Assembly (NCBI GenBank): GCA_014529385.2 | Contig: CM043958.1 | Span: forward strand, 83,289,025 to 83,353,024 | DNA: 64,000 nucleotides | Source of the DNA: Adiantum capillus-veneris | Lineage: Eukaryota; Streptophyta; Polypodiopsida; Polypodiales; Pteridaceae | Reading direction: 5' to 3' | Position numbers and translations under genes: made by a program | Part shown: positions 12,578 to 24,277 of the stretch, piece after piece | How the letters are laid out: every line of letters starts with the position of its first letter | How positions within the stretch are numbered: the stretch's first letter is position 1 | The notes under the pieces: model-generated | Seen by the model: only the letters and a program-made list of their open reading frames with translations | What the model was told of the DNA's origin: nothing | Database searches by the model: none

Positions 12578-12612
12578 TATGTGTCTGCTGCTATAAAGAA
12601 GAGGACGATGGC

Positions 12613-13184
12613 GTCAAGGCGTTTAGCTAGAGGCTGAAAGAACAGCCTACAAGCAGGTGGAGAAGCGTGGCAAGAAGGGGCGTGAGGCGGGGCGGGGGGG
12701 GAGAGAAGACGTGTGAATTTAGGGATATTTGGGGGTTATGCAACCATGGCAGGCGAGCAGGCAGGGCCGCCAAGGGGCAGGTGGACAGGGGCACAGGAGG
12801 CAAGCAAAGTCATTGCAGAGGGGACAGGGATACGCGAGGGCCAGAGGGGGCAGCTTCAAGCAATGGCGAGGGGGAGCGAGTCGCAACAGCGAGCTATCAC
12901 TTTTGTATAGCCAAGATATGCTACATTTTTTGTAATTAAGTGTCCACTTTTATTTGCCATCACTACCCTCTATGTATGTTTAGCCTTGTGCTCGGGGTGT
13001 TGCTTTGGCTGTGTGCACATGCGCACACTTGCATTGGCATGTGAGAGAGTCAAAAGGCGCTCGTGTGAGTGCGCAAGAGTCAAAATTTCAAAGCCCGCAC
13101 TAATTTGGGAAGGGGATTTCATGTCTGAACTTCTATCGGAATCTGACAAGGTCTATCAACGCAAAAAAAAACATGGTTCTTGAG
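12613..13184. other. GC-rich unassigned stretch
   Basis: A G-rich plus strand (about 12675-12900, including GGGGCGGGGGGGGAG) with overlapping open frames that look like composition artefacts. It is followed by AT-rich sequence and a CpG/GT-rich patch near 13000-13080. I do not recognise a gene or element here. Confidence 0.4.
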
Positions 13185-13364
13185 CTCCTTGAAGCTTTAC
13201 AGGTTCTGCATGAATTCTTGATAGAGAATTTCTCATACGCCTTGAAATCTTGGAATAGCACAATGGGTCAATAGACGAGCAATGTAAGGAGTTTTCTTTG
13301 GTGTCACATGATACTATGAGATCCTCCTTTCAGATTAAATGCTAAAACTCAGTTGTTGGAAATG
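13185..13364 (+). mobile_element. LINE 2, left part (ORF1), split by element A
   Basis: Just before the insertion point the plus strand reads PPFRLNAKTQLLEM, which continues in the same frame as SPTFYSTQMIHVFPW at 37086 once element A and one copy of its target duplication are removed. Further left the frame is broken and the 5' limit is uncertain. Confidence 0.5.
13360..13364 (+). repeat. Target site duplication (left) of element A
   Basis: AAATG, matched with one difference by ACATG at 37081-37085. LINE 2 reads in frame across the junction, which supports these limits. Confidence 0.7.
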
Positions 13365-13530
13365 TGTAAGGTGCAGTGGAAGTGAATGTTGACTTTGCTC
13401 AAGATGAGTGCTCCGAATTGTACTCAAGGGTTCCTTTTACTTACGGAAGGGAGAGCCTTCCGTTCCTTTAGTGAGAGAGTGTAATGATCACAAACAAAGT
13501 GAATGCTACTATGAATGAAGGTGTTGAGAC

Positions 13531-13561
<31 letters not shown>

Positions 13562-14558
13562 AGAATACGACACCAGACGGTTCTCAAACCCTCCTGCAAG
13601 GGGCCCTCTCTCTATGGCGAGAGAGGTCTATGCTATTGATTGCACAAATCTGGTACAATGGTCTAGATGCAATGGACTTGCCGACGATGTCGGCGACAAT
13701 GATGACGACGACGACACGGACTAAAATCTGAAAACGCTAGGACTGAATTGCTGAAATCTGCAAAACGCTGACTTCCTGCTGATCTCTGACACTGTGTCGG
13801 CGAGGACGGCGATTGGGACGACGCAACGACGATGCACTGAAAACGCAGATGCTGAAATTTGCAGACAGCAAGCTGAATCTGAAAACGCTGGCTGATCTGA
13901 CGGTACGGCGAGGATCTGTTGCAAGTAGGTGAGATCTGCAAGGCTAAGGGCTGAATCTGCGGTGCCTTAAGTGCTGAAAACTGAAAACGCTGATGTACTG
14001 GGCTGATCTGACGCCGGAATCTGAAAACGCTAGGCTGAATCTGCAAACTGAGAACGCCACGCTGATCTGTAGCAAAAACGCTAGGTTTAATCTGTAGCAA
14101 AATCGCTAAGCTTGATCTGTAGCCAAAAACGCTATCTGCTCTGTTAGCTGGAAACGCTAGGCCTCCTGCCGGTCTTGCTGAGAAGGTGCACTGCAAGTTG
14201 CTGGAACTTCTTCTGTCTCTTCTGCCAGAAAGTGCTAGCGCTAGGTATCTTATGTAGTAACTTAGCAAATTTGCCCTACTCACTTTTCCAACAAAGTCAC
14301 TTATTAAATAATAAGTGAAAAATGAGTAAATTAGGAAAATGGGTTCTATGCGCTGTAAAATGCTCATGATGGGTACTGAATGTCATGCTGATGATCATAC
14401 TGTGTGCAACCAGAGGATATGCAACTATTGTAAGTGCCTAGACATGCATGGCCTGCTCACAGGCTCACAAAAGTGCCAAAACACTTCCTAAGCTGACCTG
14501 AACGCGAGACCCGAAGTAGCTTGTCCACATGCACATAGGGTTAGACGTGCACGTGACA
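13365..14558 (-). mobile_element. Element A 3' LTR
   Basis: 1,194 bp. On the plus strand it starts TGTAAGGTGCAGTGG and ends GTGCACGTGACA. It contains a short (GA)n tract at about 13531-13562 and many AAAACGCT-type motifs spaced irregularly through 13730-14160. Confidence 0.9.
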
Positions 14559-14570
14559 TCCCCTCCTTTT
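14559..14570 (-). promoter_or_regulatory. Element A polypurine tract
   Basis: AAAAGGAGGGGA on the minus strand, directly upstream of the 3' LTR start TGTCACGTGC. This is the expected primer for plus-strand DNA synthesis. Confidence 0.8.
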
Positions 14571-14599
14571 CAAAGTGAGGTACTGGTACAGAGCTGCAT

Positions 14600-14999
14600 G
14601 GCTTCCTTGTAGTCTGCCAACAACTCTGGGTAATCTCTGAAAAAACTCTTCATCGACCCACACTGCCTCGTGGGTTCCTAGATCCTTGAACTTAAAAAAG
14701 TACTATCTGACTTGCTTCTTTGAACCATGGCGAAACCGATGTAACAACACTTGCTCTGGCTCCATGACTTCAGCTTCATCGATAATCTCTGGCTCTTCTT
14801 CTTCGGAAATGTCCTTTCGAGGTGTACCCTGAAACACTTTCAACCAAGAAACATGGAAAACGTTGTGCACTGACCATGAGTTAGACAATTGCAATTCCAT
14901 AGAAACCTTGTTGATCTTTTTAATGACAGGAAATGGACCATACATTCTGAAAGACAACTTAGGACACTTCTTTCCAACTTGCTTAAGACGTTTCTTCAT
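14600..14999 (-). pseudogene. Element A integrase C-terminus and chromodomain-like tail
   Basis: MKKRLKQVGKKCPKLSFRMY begins the open stretch, which has the GPFPVIKKI and NVFHVSWLK motifs typical of the end of chromovirus integrases. A chromodomain-like segment follows (EPEQVLLHRFRHGSKKQVR, stop, YFLKFKDLGTHEAVWVDEEF). The stop at 14702 is TAG where related proteins would have an ordinary residue, probably Gln. Chromodomains tether integration to chromatin marks. Confidence 0.75.
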
Positions 15000-15206
15000 G
15001 ATTATTAAATAAACCCAATCCCCTTCCTTGATAGAAACATCCTGACGATGCTTGGTAGCCTGTCGTGAGTAAGACTCCTAAGCCTTGCTTAGCCGAAGCT
15101 TCACACTCTCAGAAATCTCATCCAACGACTGACTTTCGGCATTGGCATCAGGCATTGAACTGACTGAGCGAGTCAAAAGTGACTGGAATGGACGTCCAAA
15201 AGCTGC

Positions 15207-15936
15207 CTAATACGGAGTTCTACCAATGGCAGAGGAATAAGAGTCATTTAAAATTGCTTGAACCAAAGGGAGATAGAGCTCCCAATGAGACTGCTGATCA
15301 TGCACACATGACTTCAAAACATCAAAATCCAACTGATTATAAATCTCTGTTTGACCACCTGACTGTGGATGAAAAGCTGATGAAAAATTCAACTTAGTGC
15401 CAAAATTTTCAAAGAGTGCACGCCAAAAATTGGACGTGAACTTAACATCCCTATCTGAAACAATTGATTTTGGCAAAGCACATAAAGGGTACCAATGCTT
15501 TATGAACAACCGTGCTACATCTCGTGCGGTGATTGTGGTCTTACCAGGAATCAACATGCAAAACTTGTTGAAACGCTCAACAATTGTCAAACATTGAGTG
15601 TTCCTTGAATGTAAACTAGATGGAAGGTTAGTCACAAAATCCATAGAAATATCCTGAAAAGGTCCATCGGGAATAGGCAGCGGAAGCAAGAGGCCTTGCT
15701 GCTTACCCCGAGGAGCTTTTACCTTTTGACAAATGGTGCAATGTGTGACATAACGAAACACATCCTTTCACATCTTAGGCCAATAAAAGAATCTTTCTAT
15801 TTTCTCCAAAGTGGTGCTCATTCCCTTGTGCCCACCCGTGAGAGAGTCATGAGCATCATGCAATATGGTTGTCCTGAGAGAGGGCAACACACATAGACGG
15901 TCACGAAAATACAACAAACCTTCACGAATGAGATAG
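15207..15936 (-). pseudogene. Element A integrase core, interrupted by LINE C
   Basis: Reads HDAHDSLTGGHKGMSTTLEK, then a TGA, then CTICQKVK: together an HHCC zinc finger. The core follows with MDFVTNLPSS, SIVSDRDVKFTSNFW and HPQSGGQTEIYNQ, giving the DDE catalytic triad. Just upstream the frame reads NYLIR, where LINE C is inserted. The matching upstream half is at about 31877-32152. Confidence 0.82.
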
Positions 15937-15938
15937 TT
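15925..15938 (+). repeat. Target site duplication (left) of LINE C
   Basis: CGAATGAGATAGTT, repeated exactly at 31947-31960. It lies in the pol gene of element A (NYLIR codons) and directly abuts the poly-T that is the LINE tail. Confidence 0.92.
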
Positions 15939-15968
15939 TTTTTTTTTTCTAAGAAAAAGATTCTCCTA

Positions 15969-17602
15969 TTAGTTAATGAAACTGCCCATAGGGCTACAAC
16001 CACCTCTTCGAGAGAGGGCTACAACAACCATGATGGGGAGACTCTCCCAATGAAAAAACACCATATGTACAATGAGGCTAAATCGAGAAATGGGAGGAGG
16101 GAAAAGCCACACCGGCGGACGGTAGTGCCATCTGAGTACACCTTGGACCATGGTGGAAAAAGGCCCAGGACGCCAGAGTCGAAGGAAAGCCTCTCTGCGC
16201 TCCCGCATGCGGTCGGAGCTGCCCTGGAGTCTCTCGAGCTGTCCTCTGAGAGTGTGGATCAGCTCTAGCCAAAGATCGCAAACAGTCTCTGTTGGTGGTA
16301 CAGGGCGAGCCTCAAAGATGCGGAAGCAGCGGGCCCGCCAGATGAGCCAGAGTGTCAGGCCATTGATGAGCTCCGAGCACTCCTCTCTCTCACTGCACCA
16401 CTCCTGTGGAGTAAGTTCTGTGGCAAGCTGGAGTGTAGGTCGCCCCCCCTGCATCACTATCATCCTCTTGGTGAAAGATAGCTCAAACTGAAGTGCCGGG
16501 CTCGTGAGAGTGGACCAAGCCGCTGCCCCTCAAGTGTATTGCTGAGCCATGGAAAGAGCAGGCATCAGCCGAAGAACACGAAGCCACACCTGTTGTGCCA
16601 AAGGACATTCCCAAAGACAATGACGTTGACTCTCCACAACGTGGTCACAAGCTGCACATGCGGCCGAGAGACCACTATGCACAAGCCAACTCCCAACTGT
16701 TGTAGCTCTGTGTGCGACCAGCCACTGAAACAAAGTGACTCGCCTCCGCTGTCTGGAGTCCCACAACCTCTCCCAAAAAGCTACCAAGAACTCAGTTGTG
16801 AGACCCTCCTCCTGCCAATGAGGTGCTGCAGCAGGCCGAGCCTCTCTCTGTGCTGCCAGTGTGTGACGTCCCAGTCGAACAGTGTACTGAAAGAAAGGGA
16901 CACCTGGGTGGTCTGCAGAAGAGAAAGGGTCCCTCCAAAGCCACTCTCGAGGGTCCCACTGTACTCGTGCTAGTGGACAGCACTCCCAGGCCCACAGCCT
17001 CCAATATCCAGTCTCAAGAGCTGTTGGGTCAGGATCGATGACACAAGTCCTCCCACAGATGCCCACCACACGGATCCTCTGAAAACAACACTCTGCCACC
17101 TGTGGGGCCTCTACTGCAACTCGATGTAAGCGTCCCACCCTGTAGCTCGAAAAACAGGGAGGGTATAGTCTCTGAGCAAGCCCGGAGAACCTCTAGTCGC
17201 GTGAACGCTCCCATCCATCTGGGTGCTACTGGCTCGAGAGGTGTGAGCCACTCAGCTGGTACTGCCTCTGAGATGTCCTGGCACATGCTCTACACCCCTC
17301 TCATGCCCTATAGCTGAAAGACCTCCAGCTCCTCTGACAAGCCTGAAAACTGTAACCAGTCACCTAAAGAGCGTGCTGGACCCGCTGCCATGGGACCCCA
17401 AGAAATATGAGGCCGACTACCCACCAAGTGGCCTCTCTGAGTGCTAACCATGGGGTTCCAAATAAGGGATTGTTGTAGACGCCCCTCCGTGTAAGTAGGT
17501 TGCCGCTGCTCCAGGCCACGCCGCAAATGCTCCCAAGATCGAAGCAAACTCATAGCGAAGCGGTCCTCCAGTCTCCTGCTCAAACCAACTCTGCGCTGCG
17601 GG
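15969..17602 (-). pseudogene. LINE C ORF2 C-terminal part with RT zinc-binding domain
   Basis: Reads RRVGLSRRLEDRFAMSLLRS at the upstream end. Later comes a zinc-binding region (CAACDHVVESQRHCLWECPL, about 16640-16600) typical of the zf-RVT domain of plant LINEs. The end is near GCSPMGSFIN (15975), just before the A-tail. Several frameshifts and stops split it. Element B is inserted at its upstream end. Confidence 0.78.
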
Positions 17603-19771
17603 GGATATGTGTTCGACACTTGAGCCAGGTCAGCACCGGGCTACTGGCTGTGGAAAGATTGAGAGCAAAAATTTACCGCACCGCACAATACAGCACCATT
17701 TAATCACTTGGTAATGCTATCGACGCACAAAACTTGCTCGGAAAGCGGTAACACCGACGAAGTTGATGCACAATTATGAAGAAGTGTCGTTAACAACACC
17801 GTTAATTGATACTAATGACGATTTAGGAGCTTAAACTCCCCTTACAGAATACTCCGGGCCGTTAACAGCTCCGCGATTCAATGAAAAGAAAGAAAATAAA
17901 ATTAGGTTGCCTGCCGACGAACAAAATCCTAATGTGCCAGTTCCATTTGATTGACTTGTCTTCAAACACTATCTTGGCTTTTCTTTAGCACTAGACTTTC
18001 CAATTTCCCTTCACGGTCGGCTTACCCCGGGCTCTCAAAACTTGTCCTGCTTGCTATGCCGAAGCTTGGCTTTCTTTCTCAAAGACTGCTTACGAGCCTT
18101 GTTTGCCCTCTCCTTGCTTGAGCCGGAGATCGAGAGAGGGGTAGAGAGAGCTCGCCTTGAATTGGTGAGTGAGAGAGAGGGAGAACTCCTTCTCGCCAAG
18201 ATTTTCCTTGCCCTTCAATACGAGAGAGAGAACTAGCCCTTGCTTGTGTGCCGAGGACGAGCCGAAAGCACCTCTTTGATTTTGTGCAAGCGACAGAGAG
18301 AGAGAGCACGCCTTGATTACCTCCTCGCCTCGCCTAGCTTGAGCCGGAGATCAATAGAGAGGGAGCCTTCCTTGCCTCTTTTGCTGCCTTGCTCGCCTTG
18401 CTTACGTTCTTGCCTTATTGCCCTTCAACCTCTCTCGCAGGTGAATAATACCCTTTCCTTTCATGCAAAAAACACCCTATTAATAGCTTCCTCTCTCCCT
18501 TACCAACGACGGCACCGTCGTTGCTAGGGAGGCATAAAAACCTCCTCCTGCTGACGTGGGAAGGCGGACATTCGACCTGCACAAAATGTCGCGGGACTTG
18601 GACCAAAAATGATCGCCACGGCGAGGAGGTGCTTTCTCGTCACTGCAGCGCTTCCATTTGCCGCTCGTACAGGCCGGCGCGAGCCATTCTTCACCTACAC
18701 AGTTCACTACACGCTGCCGCCACGCCTTGGCTCTTTGTTTTTTATTTTCCTCCACACTTAAGCCCTATTTTACAAGTGGGCGGCCAACTTAATTTGCTTT
18801 TGGGCGGGCCATGCCCCTTTGAGTTGGGCGGCTTTTTTATTTAAAGTCATGGGCGGCCCTTAAAGGGTACCCCATTCGGTATACATGCTAGCCAAGGCAA
18901 TGCCAAACACGACATCTCCGGGCAATTCTCAAAGGGCACCTTATTTAACATGCATATCGACTAAATCAAGACAAGCTTCCGTAAAGGCACCACATTTGGC
19001 CAAAGGCATTGCCTAACATACACACCGACTAAAGCATCCCCAAGCACAACATCTTTCTTCAGCGGCCCCCGTCGAGCAACCTCATCATGAAATCTGATGT
19101 CCGTATCAAGAGACGACCTTAAAAAGATTCCACTTAAGCATTTATTGTGCTCTCTGAAGAGCATCACATCCAGCTTACATCTCAACCAAGGCACTGCTAT
19201 CTTGAGCACTTATTCTATTGCAATCGAAACCCTGGTTGCCACTCAAGAACTCCCAGATGGCACTCCGACCCGCCGACTAGACTGGCACGAAACCGGCCCC
19301 CGGAGAATCTTTAACGGCCCATAACCTGGCAACCATAACTCCGATCTTTGATCTGAAAAGACTAATGTGCTCCGCAAATTGAGCACTTCAGGCCCGTGCA
19401 TTCATTCCATTTCTGTCACCTAAACTGCAGTTGCCCAATCCGGTACGGATCTGCAATCGACTCAAACTTCAATATGCCATAACTTCTTTATCGTAGCTCC
19501 AATCGACGAGCCGTAAAGACGGGCCGGTAGAGCACTTCAAGCACTACAGTTCTAGGTCACAATATCCCATCCGTGCCCACTTCAAGAATAACACTTTTTA
19601 ACATCATTAAGGCATGTTTTGGCTCTTTCAGCCGCATTTGTCATACATTCAGCATTGAACTTGGCCTGTTACCACACCCTAATCAATGTTCATTAATCCT
19701 GTAAGCTTCAAACAAACTTGATGTGCATTTTCCTGGCATCTTTCTTAGCATGGGAGCGAAGCTGCATGACA
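17603..19771 (-). mobile_element. Element B 3' LTR (minus orientation)
   Basis: A 2,169-bp LTR. On the minus strand it starts TGTCATGCAGCTTCGC at 19771 and ends near ACACATATC at 17603, where the expected terminal CA has decayed. It matches the plus-strand LTR at 24278-26429 at about 95% in the first 150 bases by eye. A GAGA-rich region lies at about 18110-18420. Confidence 0.88.
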
Positions 19772-19786
19772 TCCACCCCCTCTGAA
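19772..19786 (-). promoter_or_regulatory. Element B polypurine tract
   Basis: TTCAGAGGGGGTGGA on the minus strand, ending just before the LTR start TGTCATGC. The same tract is seen in the related fragment at 44688-44702. Confidence 0.82.
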
Positions 19787-19818
19787 CCTGCACAGCCTCC
19801 GGTCTGTGCCAACCGCAC

Positions 19819-21229
19819 TTATAAAGCATCATCAAGAGCATCATCAGACTCATCGTCTGATGCATACATAACATTGTCTTCAGGAGGTTGATATGTGTTG
19901 AAGTCTCCAATATTAATCTCACCATCTCGTTGCTTAAACAACTTAACTCTTTTCCCTGCAATCGGCACCTTGAGCTCAGTGCCATCAAGCTCGCATAACT
20001 TGTTGGTCGCATTATCATAAACATGAAGTACTACATATGGTCCGAACCATCGTTTAACCATCTTCCGCATAGCAGTGTACTGGTTCTCCATGCTGCTGTC
20101 ATATACAAGGACCCAATCTCCATCTTTAATAGCACGAGGTCGTAGTCTGTGCTTACCATCAAACGCTGCTTTGTTCTTCAACCTTGCTTCCTTAAGCATT
20201 ACTTTAGCCTGTTCAATATCTTCCTGACGCCTCTCAAGCTAGCGAATGCGCAATGCAAGCAAATTTTCTGTAGACATACCTTCTTCCCATGGCATTACGG
20301 TCCAAGAGATAACCGCTTCCTCTGTAGGCATAATGGGTTTTTGCCCGTACATTAGCTCAAATGGCATAAAACCTGTAACGTAACTATGTGTAGTTCGATC
20401 AACCCATAAAGCAAATGGTAAGAGTTCAGGCCAATCACCAATACGTCCCTGGCATGCCTTTGCTAAAGCTTTAACAATAGGCGGATGCCCTCTTTCACTT
20501 TTGCCATTACCCTCTGGATTGTATGCTGTAGTGAGAGCCAATTTAATGCCCAAGCGAGCAAAGAAATCCCAAGCTTCATCTGCATCAAGCTCTCCTCTAT
20601 CAGCAGTAATTCTACCAACACATCCATACTTGGAAATAACATCCTCAAGCAAGAACTTGCATACGGAACTGGTAGCTTTGGTACGCAAAGCTCTGCCTTC
20701 CACCTGATTAGTAAGATCCTCTCTGGCAAGAACAATATACCGCATTTGCCAGACACCTACTGGCATGGTAATCAGGTCCACCACCCACTTGTAGTGCATA
20801 GCCAGCGGATAGGTGGGATGCAATCCATCTCGATGCCGTACATTAGAATACTGTTGGCATATTAGGCATGTCTCTACAAACTGAGCCACATCTTTATACA
20901 TACCTTTCCACCAGTAACGATCCTTAATCTTGACAAAAGTTGCTCAGACCCCTCTGTGTCCAGTCCATAAACTTTCATGAAACTCTTTGATAACCTGCTG
21001 TTGAGTCGCTTTATCACAAACAACCCGCTGCGGTACTCCTTTAGAGCGTTTTGGCTGCTTCCATAAATGCCCATCCTTCAAAAAATAGCCGTAAGCTTTC
21101 TTCCTGATCTTTTTGTACTCTTGATCCGTCCACTCTTCATGCTTAGTAAGCGTGCTAAGGTAGCGACCAATCAAAAGCCATTCTCCTTCATAGAACTCTT
21201 CAGAAAATACCTCAAAAGTATGAGCAATA
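19819..21229 (-). pseudogene. Element B integrase and pol C-terminus
   Basis: Joins DNA copies to the host genome. From the N-terminus: the H2C2 finger region (ESLWTGHRGV near 20945, then a stop, CLICQQYSNVRHRDG near 20860), the core with WVVDLITMPVG, ITADRGELDADEAWDFFARL and NPEGNGKSERGHPP, giving the DDE triad, and a tail with MVKRWFGPYVVLHVYD and an acidic end (DDESDDALDDAL). No chromodomain is seen. The upstream end breaks at 21223-21229, where the inversion separates it from RNase H at 30915. Confidence 0.85.
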
Positions 21230-21754
21230 GGCGTGATTGCAAAGAGTGCCTGGGCCAAGCCCAAGTAGACCGAGCCGTGCGTAAAGCTACCTCCTGTGTC
21301 CAGGAATCCTCATGAATTTGTACATAGCATGGCGGGCACTGCGTATCAGCAAAGAGGTGAACCACAATGTGTCTACATCTTGCTGCATCTGGAGGTGTCA
21401 CAGTAAACTTGGCCAATGGCCAAAGAGTTTGAAGCAGGTCTGTAACTCCTAGGTCTCCCATACAATGAGAGAACTCTAGGACCTGTGTCTGAAGCCACTC
21501 CAAAACTGAGTCGAGAGTCCACTCAGTCTGGTCCCTGCCACAAAGGGGAAACGAGAAGCCAACCACTAAGTCCAAGGCCTCTATTCCCCTAGCTGCAAGA
21601 AACAGAACATGAACCCTGAAGCACGTTGCCTCAAGGTCTGGTGAGGAGTCGCCGAGAAAGCGCGTAAGGTCGTAGGCAAAGAAGTCCCATCGGCGCCTAA
21701 TGTCGAAGCTCGTCAGACCACGAGGGACTGCTGCAAAGGGAGACGTCTGTACCT
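21230..21754 (-). pseudogene. LINE C ORF1 middle segment
   Basis: Reads SFDIRRRWDFFAYDLTRFLG and later PPDAARCRHIVVHLFADTQ and WAWPRHSLQ, closely matching LINE D at 10780-11280. Its downstream continuation (GRSDADYSPS) is found at 30916, after element B. The segment is displaced and flipped relative to its neighbours in LINE C. Confidence 0.78.
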
Positions 21755-22459
21755 GGCCATTGTGGGCAGAGGGATTATTGTGCCAGGCAGGGCTCAGTGG
21801 ATCACCATGCAGGTTCAGGGTTGTCTTGTGGGCTTCCTGAACATATATGCGCCCAAGGTGGCGAGTGCACAAGCAAAGTTTTGGTCACAGACTCTGCTGC
21901 AGGCATAGGAGTGGTGCATAGGGGGTGACTTCAACATGTTGGAGGACCCTTCTGACAGGATTGGTGGTAGCCATGTTGCTGTGCATGGAGTTGAGCTGGC
22001 AGCTTGGGAGCGGTTTTGTATGGCTCTGAGGGTTTCGGATGTGTGGCAACACTCTAGCTTCGTGAGGCCCCCAGACAGCCTGGCCTTCTCTCGCTCGGAC
22101 CGCAGAGTGGGAGGAGTGAATCTATCGCGGATAATTCGCTTGACTTGGGTGGGACAGTTGGCATTCTGGCAGGGACTTCCTTCTCGGACCATGCACCAGT
22201 GATTCTCACAGTGGCAGATAGGCAAAGGAGGGGGAGCATGATGCTTCGCATCCCTGAGAGGATCTTGCTGGACTCTGCACTCAGAGAGCGAGTGGAGGCT
22301 CTTTGGACAGAGAGCTTGGACATGAAGGATTCTCCTGATGACAGAGTGGCCTCAGGACTAGCTCAGCTTAGTCGTTTCTTTCTCCAGGAGTCTTTGGCTC
22401 GCCTGGTTGCAGCGAGAGAGGAGCAGCAACGTCTCAGACGGGGTGTTGCTTCCTTGTAG
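21755..22459 (+). pseudogene. LINE C endonuclease domain, displaced
   Basis: Starts abruptly at IVGRGIIVPGRAQWITMQVQ, the exact continuation of ...MTIADSLQQ at 31276. Motifs are GFLNIYAPKVASAQAKFW, a TAG stop, EWCIGGDFNMLEDPSDRIGG and SFSDHAPVILTVADRQ. After the endonuclease the frame meets two TAG stops near 22457 and 22474, and another near 22521, at positions where Gln fits the context. Confidence 0.8.
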
Positions 22460-22591
22460 AGGATGCTAGAGTAGCATCCAGAGAGTCCTTGGTTGGAGGA
22501 GCAGTTACAACAGGCTCGCTAGGAGCTTGTTAGCACAGAGAAGCGGCGCCATGAGTTTGCTTTCCATCGACAGGCATCTCAGTGGACGCAG

Positions 22592-24277
22592 GTGGGTGAC
22601 AGAGTGACTGGTGCTTTCTTTGAGGCACTGGGACCTCGGCATACGCATGCCAAGGTCAGTCAGTTGAGGAGGCCCGACGGGTCAGTTGCTTCTGAGCTAG
22701 AGGACATGCGTGCAGTTGCTATTGACTTTTACCGTGAGTTACTGTCTGCAAAGCCTCAGTCAGAGCGTCAGGATGCATGCAGGGAGCAGGTGTGGGCACA
22801 GATGCCTTGCCTTGTGACTGAGGAGATGCGTCAGAGGCTTGAGCTGCCACTTCAGCTTGAGGACTCTTAGTGCACTCCCCCGTGGTAGTTGTCCAGGTGA
22901 GGATGGCTTGACTCCCAGTTTTTTCTTGGAGTACTGGGACTTGCTTGGCCCAGATCTCTGTAGTACTTTCCAGTACATCTTGCACACAGGAGAGATGCCT
23001 GACAGCATGAGTGAGGGTCTGATCTACCTCATTCCCAAGGAGGGTGGCTCCTTGGATGAGATTGGACAGTGGCGCCTCATCATCATTCTCAACTCAGCCT
23101 ACAAAATTCTTGCCAAGGCTCTGAGTTTGAGGATCCAACCACTTCTAGAGAGCCTTATACATGGGACTCAGACAGGTTTTGTCAAGGAGCGCAGTATCCT
23201 TGACAACATCTTTACTTTTTGGGAGGCTTCTGCCCTAGCGCGGCTCCGTGGTGAGGATCTGGTGATTCTTCTTCTCGATTTTGAGAAGGCCTACGACAGA
23301 GTTGACTGGGTCTTTCTAGAGGGCACTCTACGCAGGATGGGATTCTCAGATGCTTTGGTCAGAGGGGTGTCAGCTTTATACAGACGGGCACACAGTCAGG
23401 TACTTTTGTCAGGAGGTAGAGGTGATCGTTTCATGCTCACACGTTTGGCCAAACACGGCAGCCCTCTTGCCCCTTTCCTCTTCCCGTTCTATGCTGAGGC
23501 GATGAGCAGGTTTTTGGTGTCACAGCAGGTTGGTTTACGGGGTTTAGCACTCCCTATTCGGGGAGATGAGCTACTGGACACTGAGTTTGCTGATAACTCA
23601 GCCTTGTACTTGGAGGGCCAGGAGGCCAACCTTCACAGGTGTGAGCAAGCTCTAGAGACCTTCTGTTGTGCATCTGGCGCACTGATCAATTGGAGAAAGA
23701 AAGTGGCTTTCTCGGTTGGTAGTGCTCCTGTGCCCGATTGGATGCTAGGTGAGGGTTTCAGGTGAATTCCCCCAGGGACATCAGTTCGGTACTTGGGCTG
23801 TCAGCTTCGTCTAGACTTGTCTCCCGAGCAGCAGATTGCTCCCCTCCTCCTGTCTATCAGGAGGAAGTTGTTACATTGGAGCTCCGTACGACTTTTTTTG
23901 GCTGGCAGAGTTGTAGTGGCCAACCAAGTGTTGTTGGCGACTATGTGGTACATCACTTCTTGCTGGATTTTCCGGAGTTCTTGTATCGCCAGGTAGAGAG
24001 GCTGATCAGGAACTTCCTTTGTTCAGGGCGTGACACTCGGATAGCCCGGGACAGAGTGGCTTGGCAGGCCATCACTCTTCCTTGTTCAGAGGGAGGGCTT
24101 GGGATCATAGACCCAGCACAGTAGAGCAGAGCCCTCCTTGGGAAGTTCATCGTCAGAGGATTTCTTCCAGGTGAGGAGCCCTAGAAGGAGTTCTTGCTAC
24201 AGCGGTTTCGTGCTAGGGTGCCTCAGGCAGGAGGCGCCTGGCGACCTTCGACCAGATGGATCTTCACAGAGATGCGC
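22592..24277 (+). pseudogene. LINE C reverse transcriptase
   Basis: RT of the LINE clade. Motifs in order: GSCPGEDGLTPSFFLEYWD, LIYLIPKEGGS, WRLIIILNSAYKILAKAL, TGFVKERSILDNIF, VILLLDFEKAYDRVDW (motif A), and LDTEFADNSALYLEGQ, where the catalytic FADD has become FADN. The longest open stretch is 22839-23765. After that the frame continues through PPGTSVRYLG-type sequence with shifts. The loss of the second catalytic Asp predicts an inactive enzyme. Confidence 0.85.

Larger units (their letters stand above)
9022..12612 (-). mobile_element. LINE D, decayed LINE of the same family as LINE C
   Basis: Reading on the minus strand from the 5' end (about 12612): a short leader, ORF1 from ATG at 12577, ORF2 endonuclease, then pieces of reverse transcriptase. 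It aligns by eye with LINE C along its whole length, and both begin GCCATC. The 3' part is lost: after RT fragments at about 9420-9840 there is an internal deletion of RT core, then a C-terminal RT fragment down to about 9022. No zinc-finger tail or poly-A is present. Confidence 0.8.

Noticed and set aside
12660-12939. Three overlapping plus-strand open frames in GC-rich sequence
   Set aside because: They overlap in different frames, have biased composition and match no family that I know. They are probably a composition effect.
21230-24277. Twin-priming LINE insertion (inverted 5' segment) in element B
   Set aside because: It looked plausible at first, but the missing link between the two segments is found at 30916-31276, and the LINE 5' end and 14-bp duplication are at 31946-31960. 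Two inversions explain all junctions.
17598-24277. 5-bp target duplication of element B (CCCGC against TGCGC)
   Set aside because: Only three of five bases agree after re-orienting, so I do not claim it.
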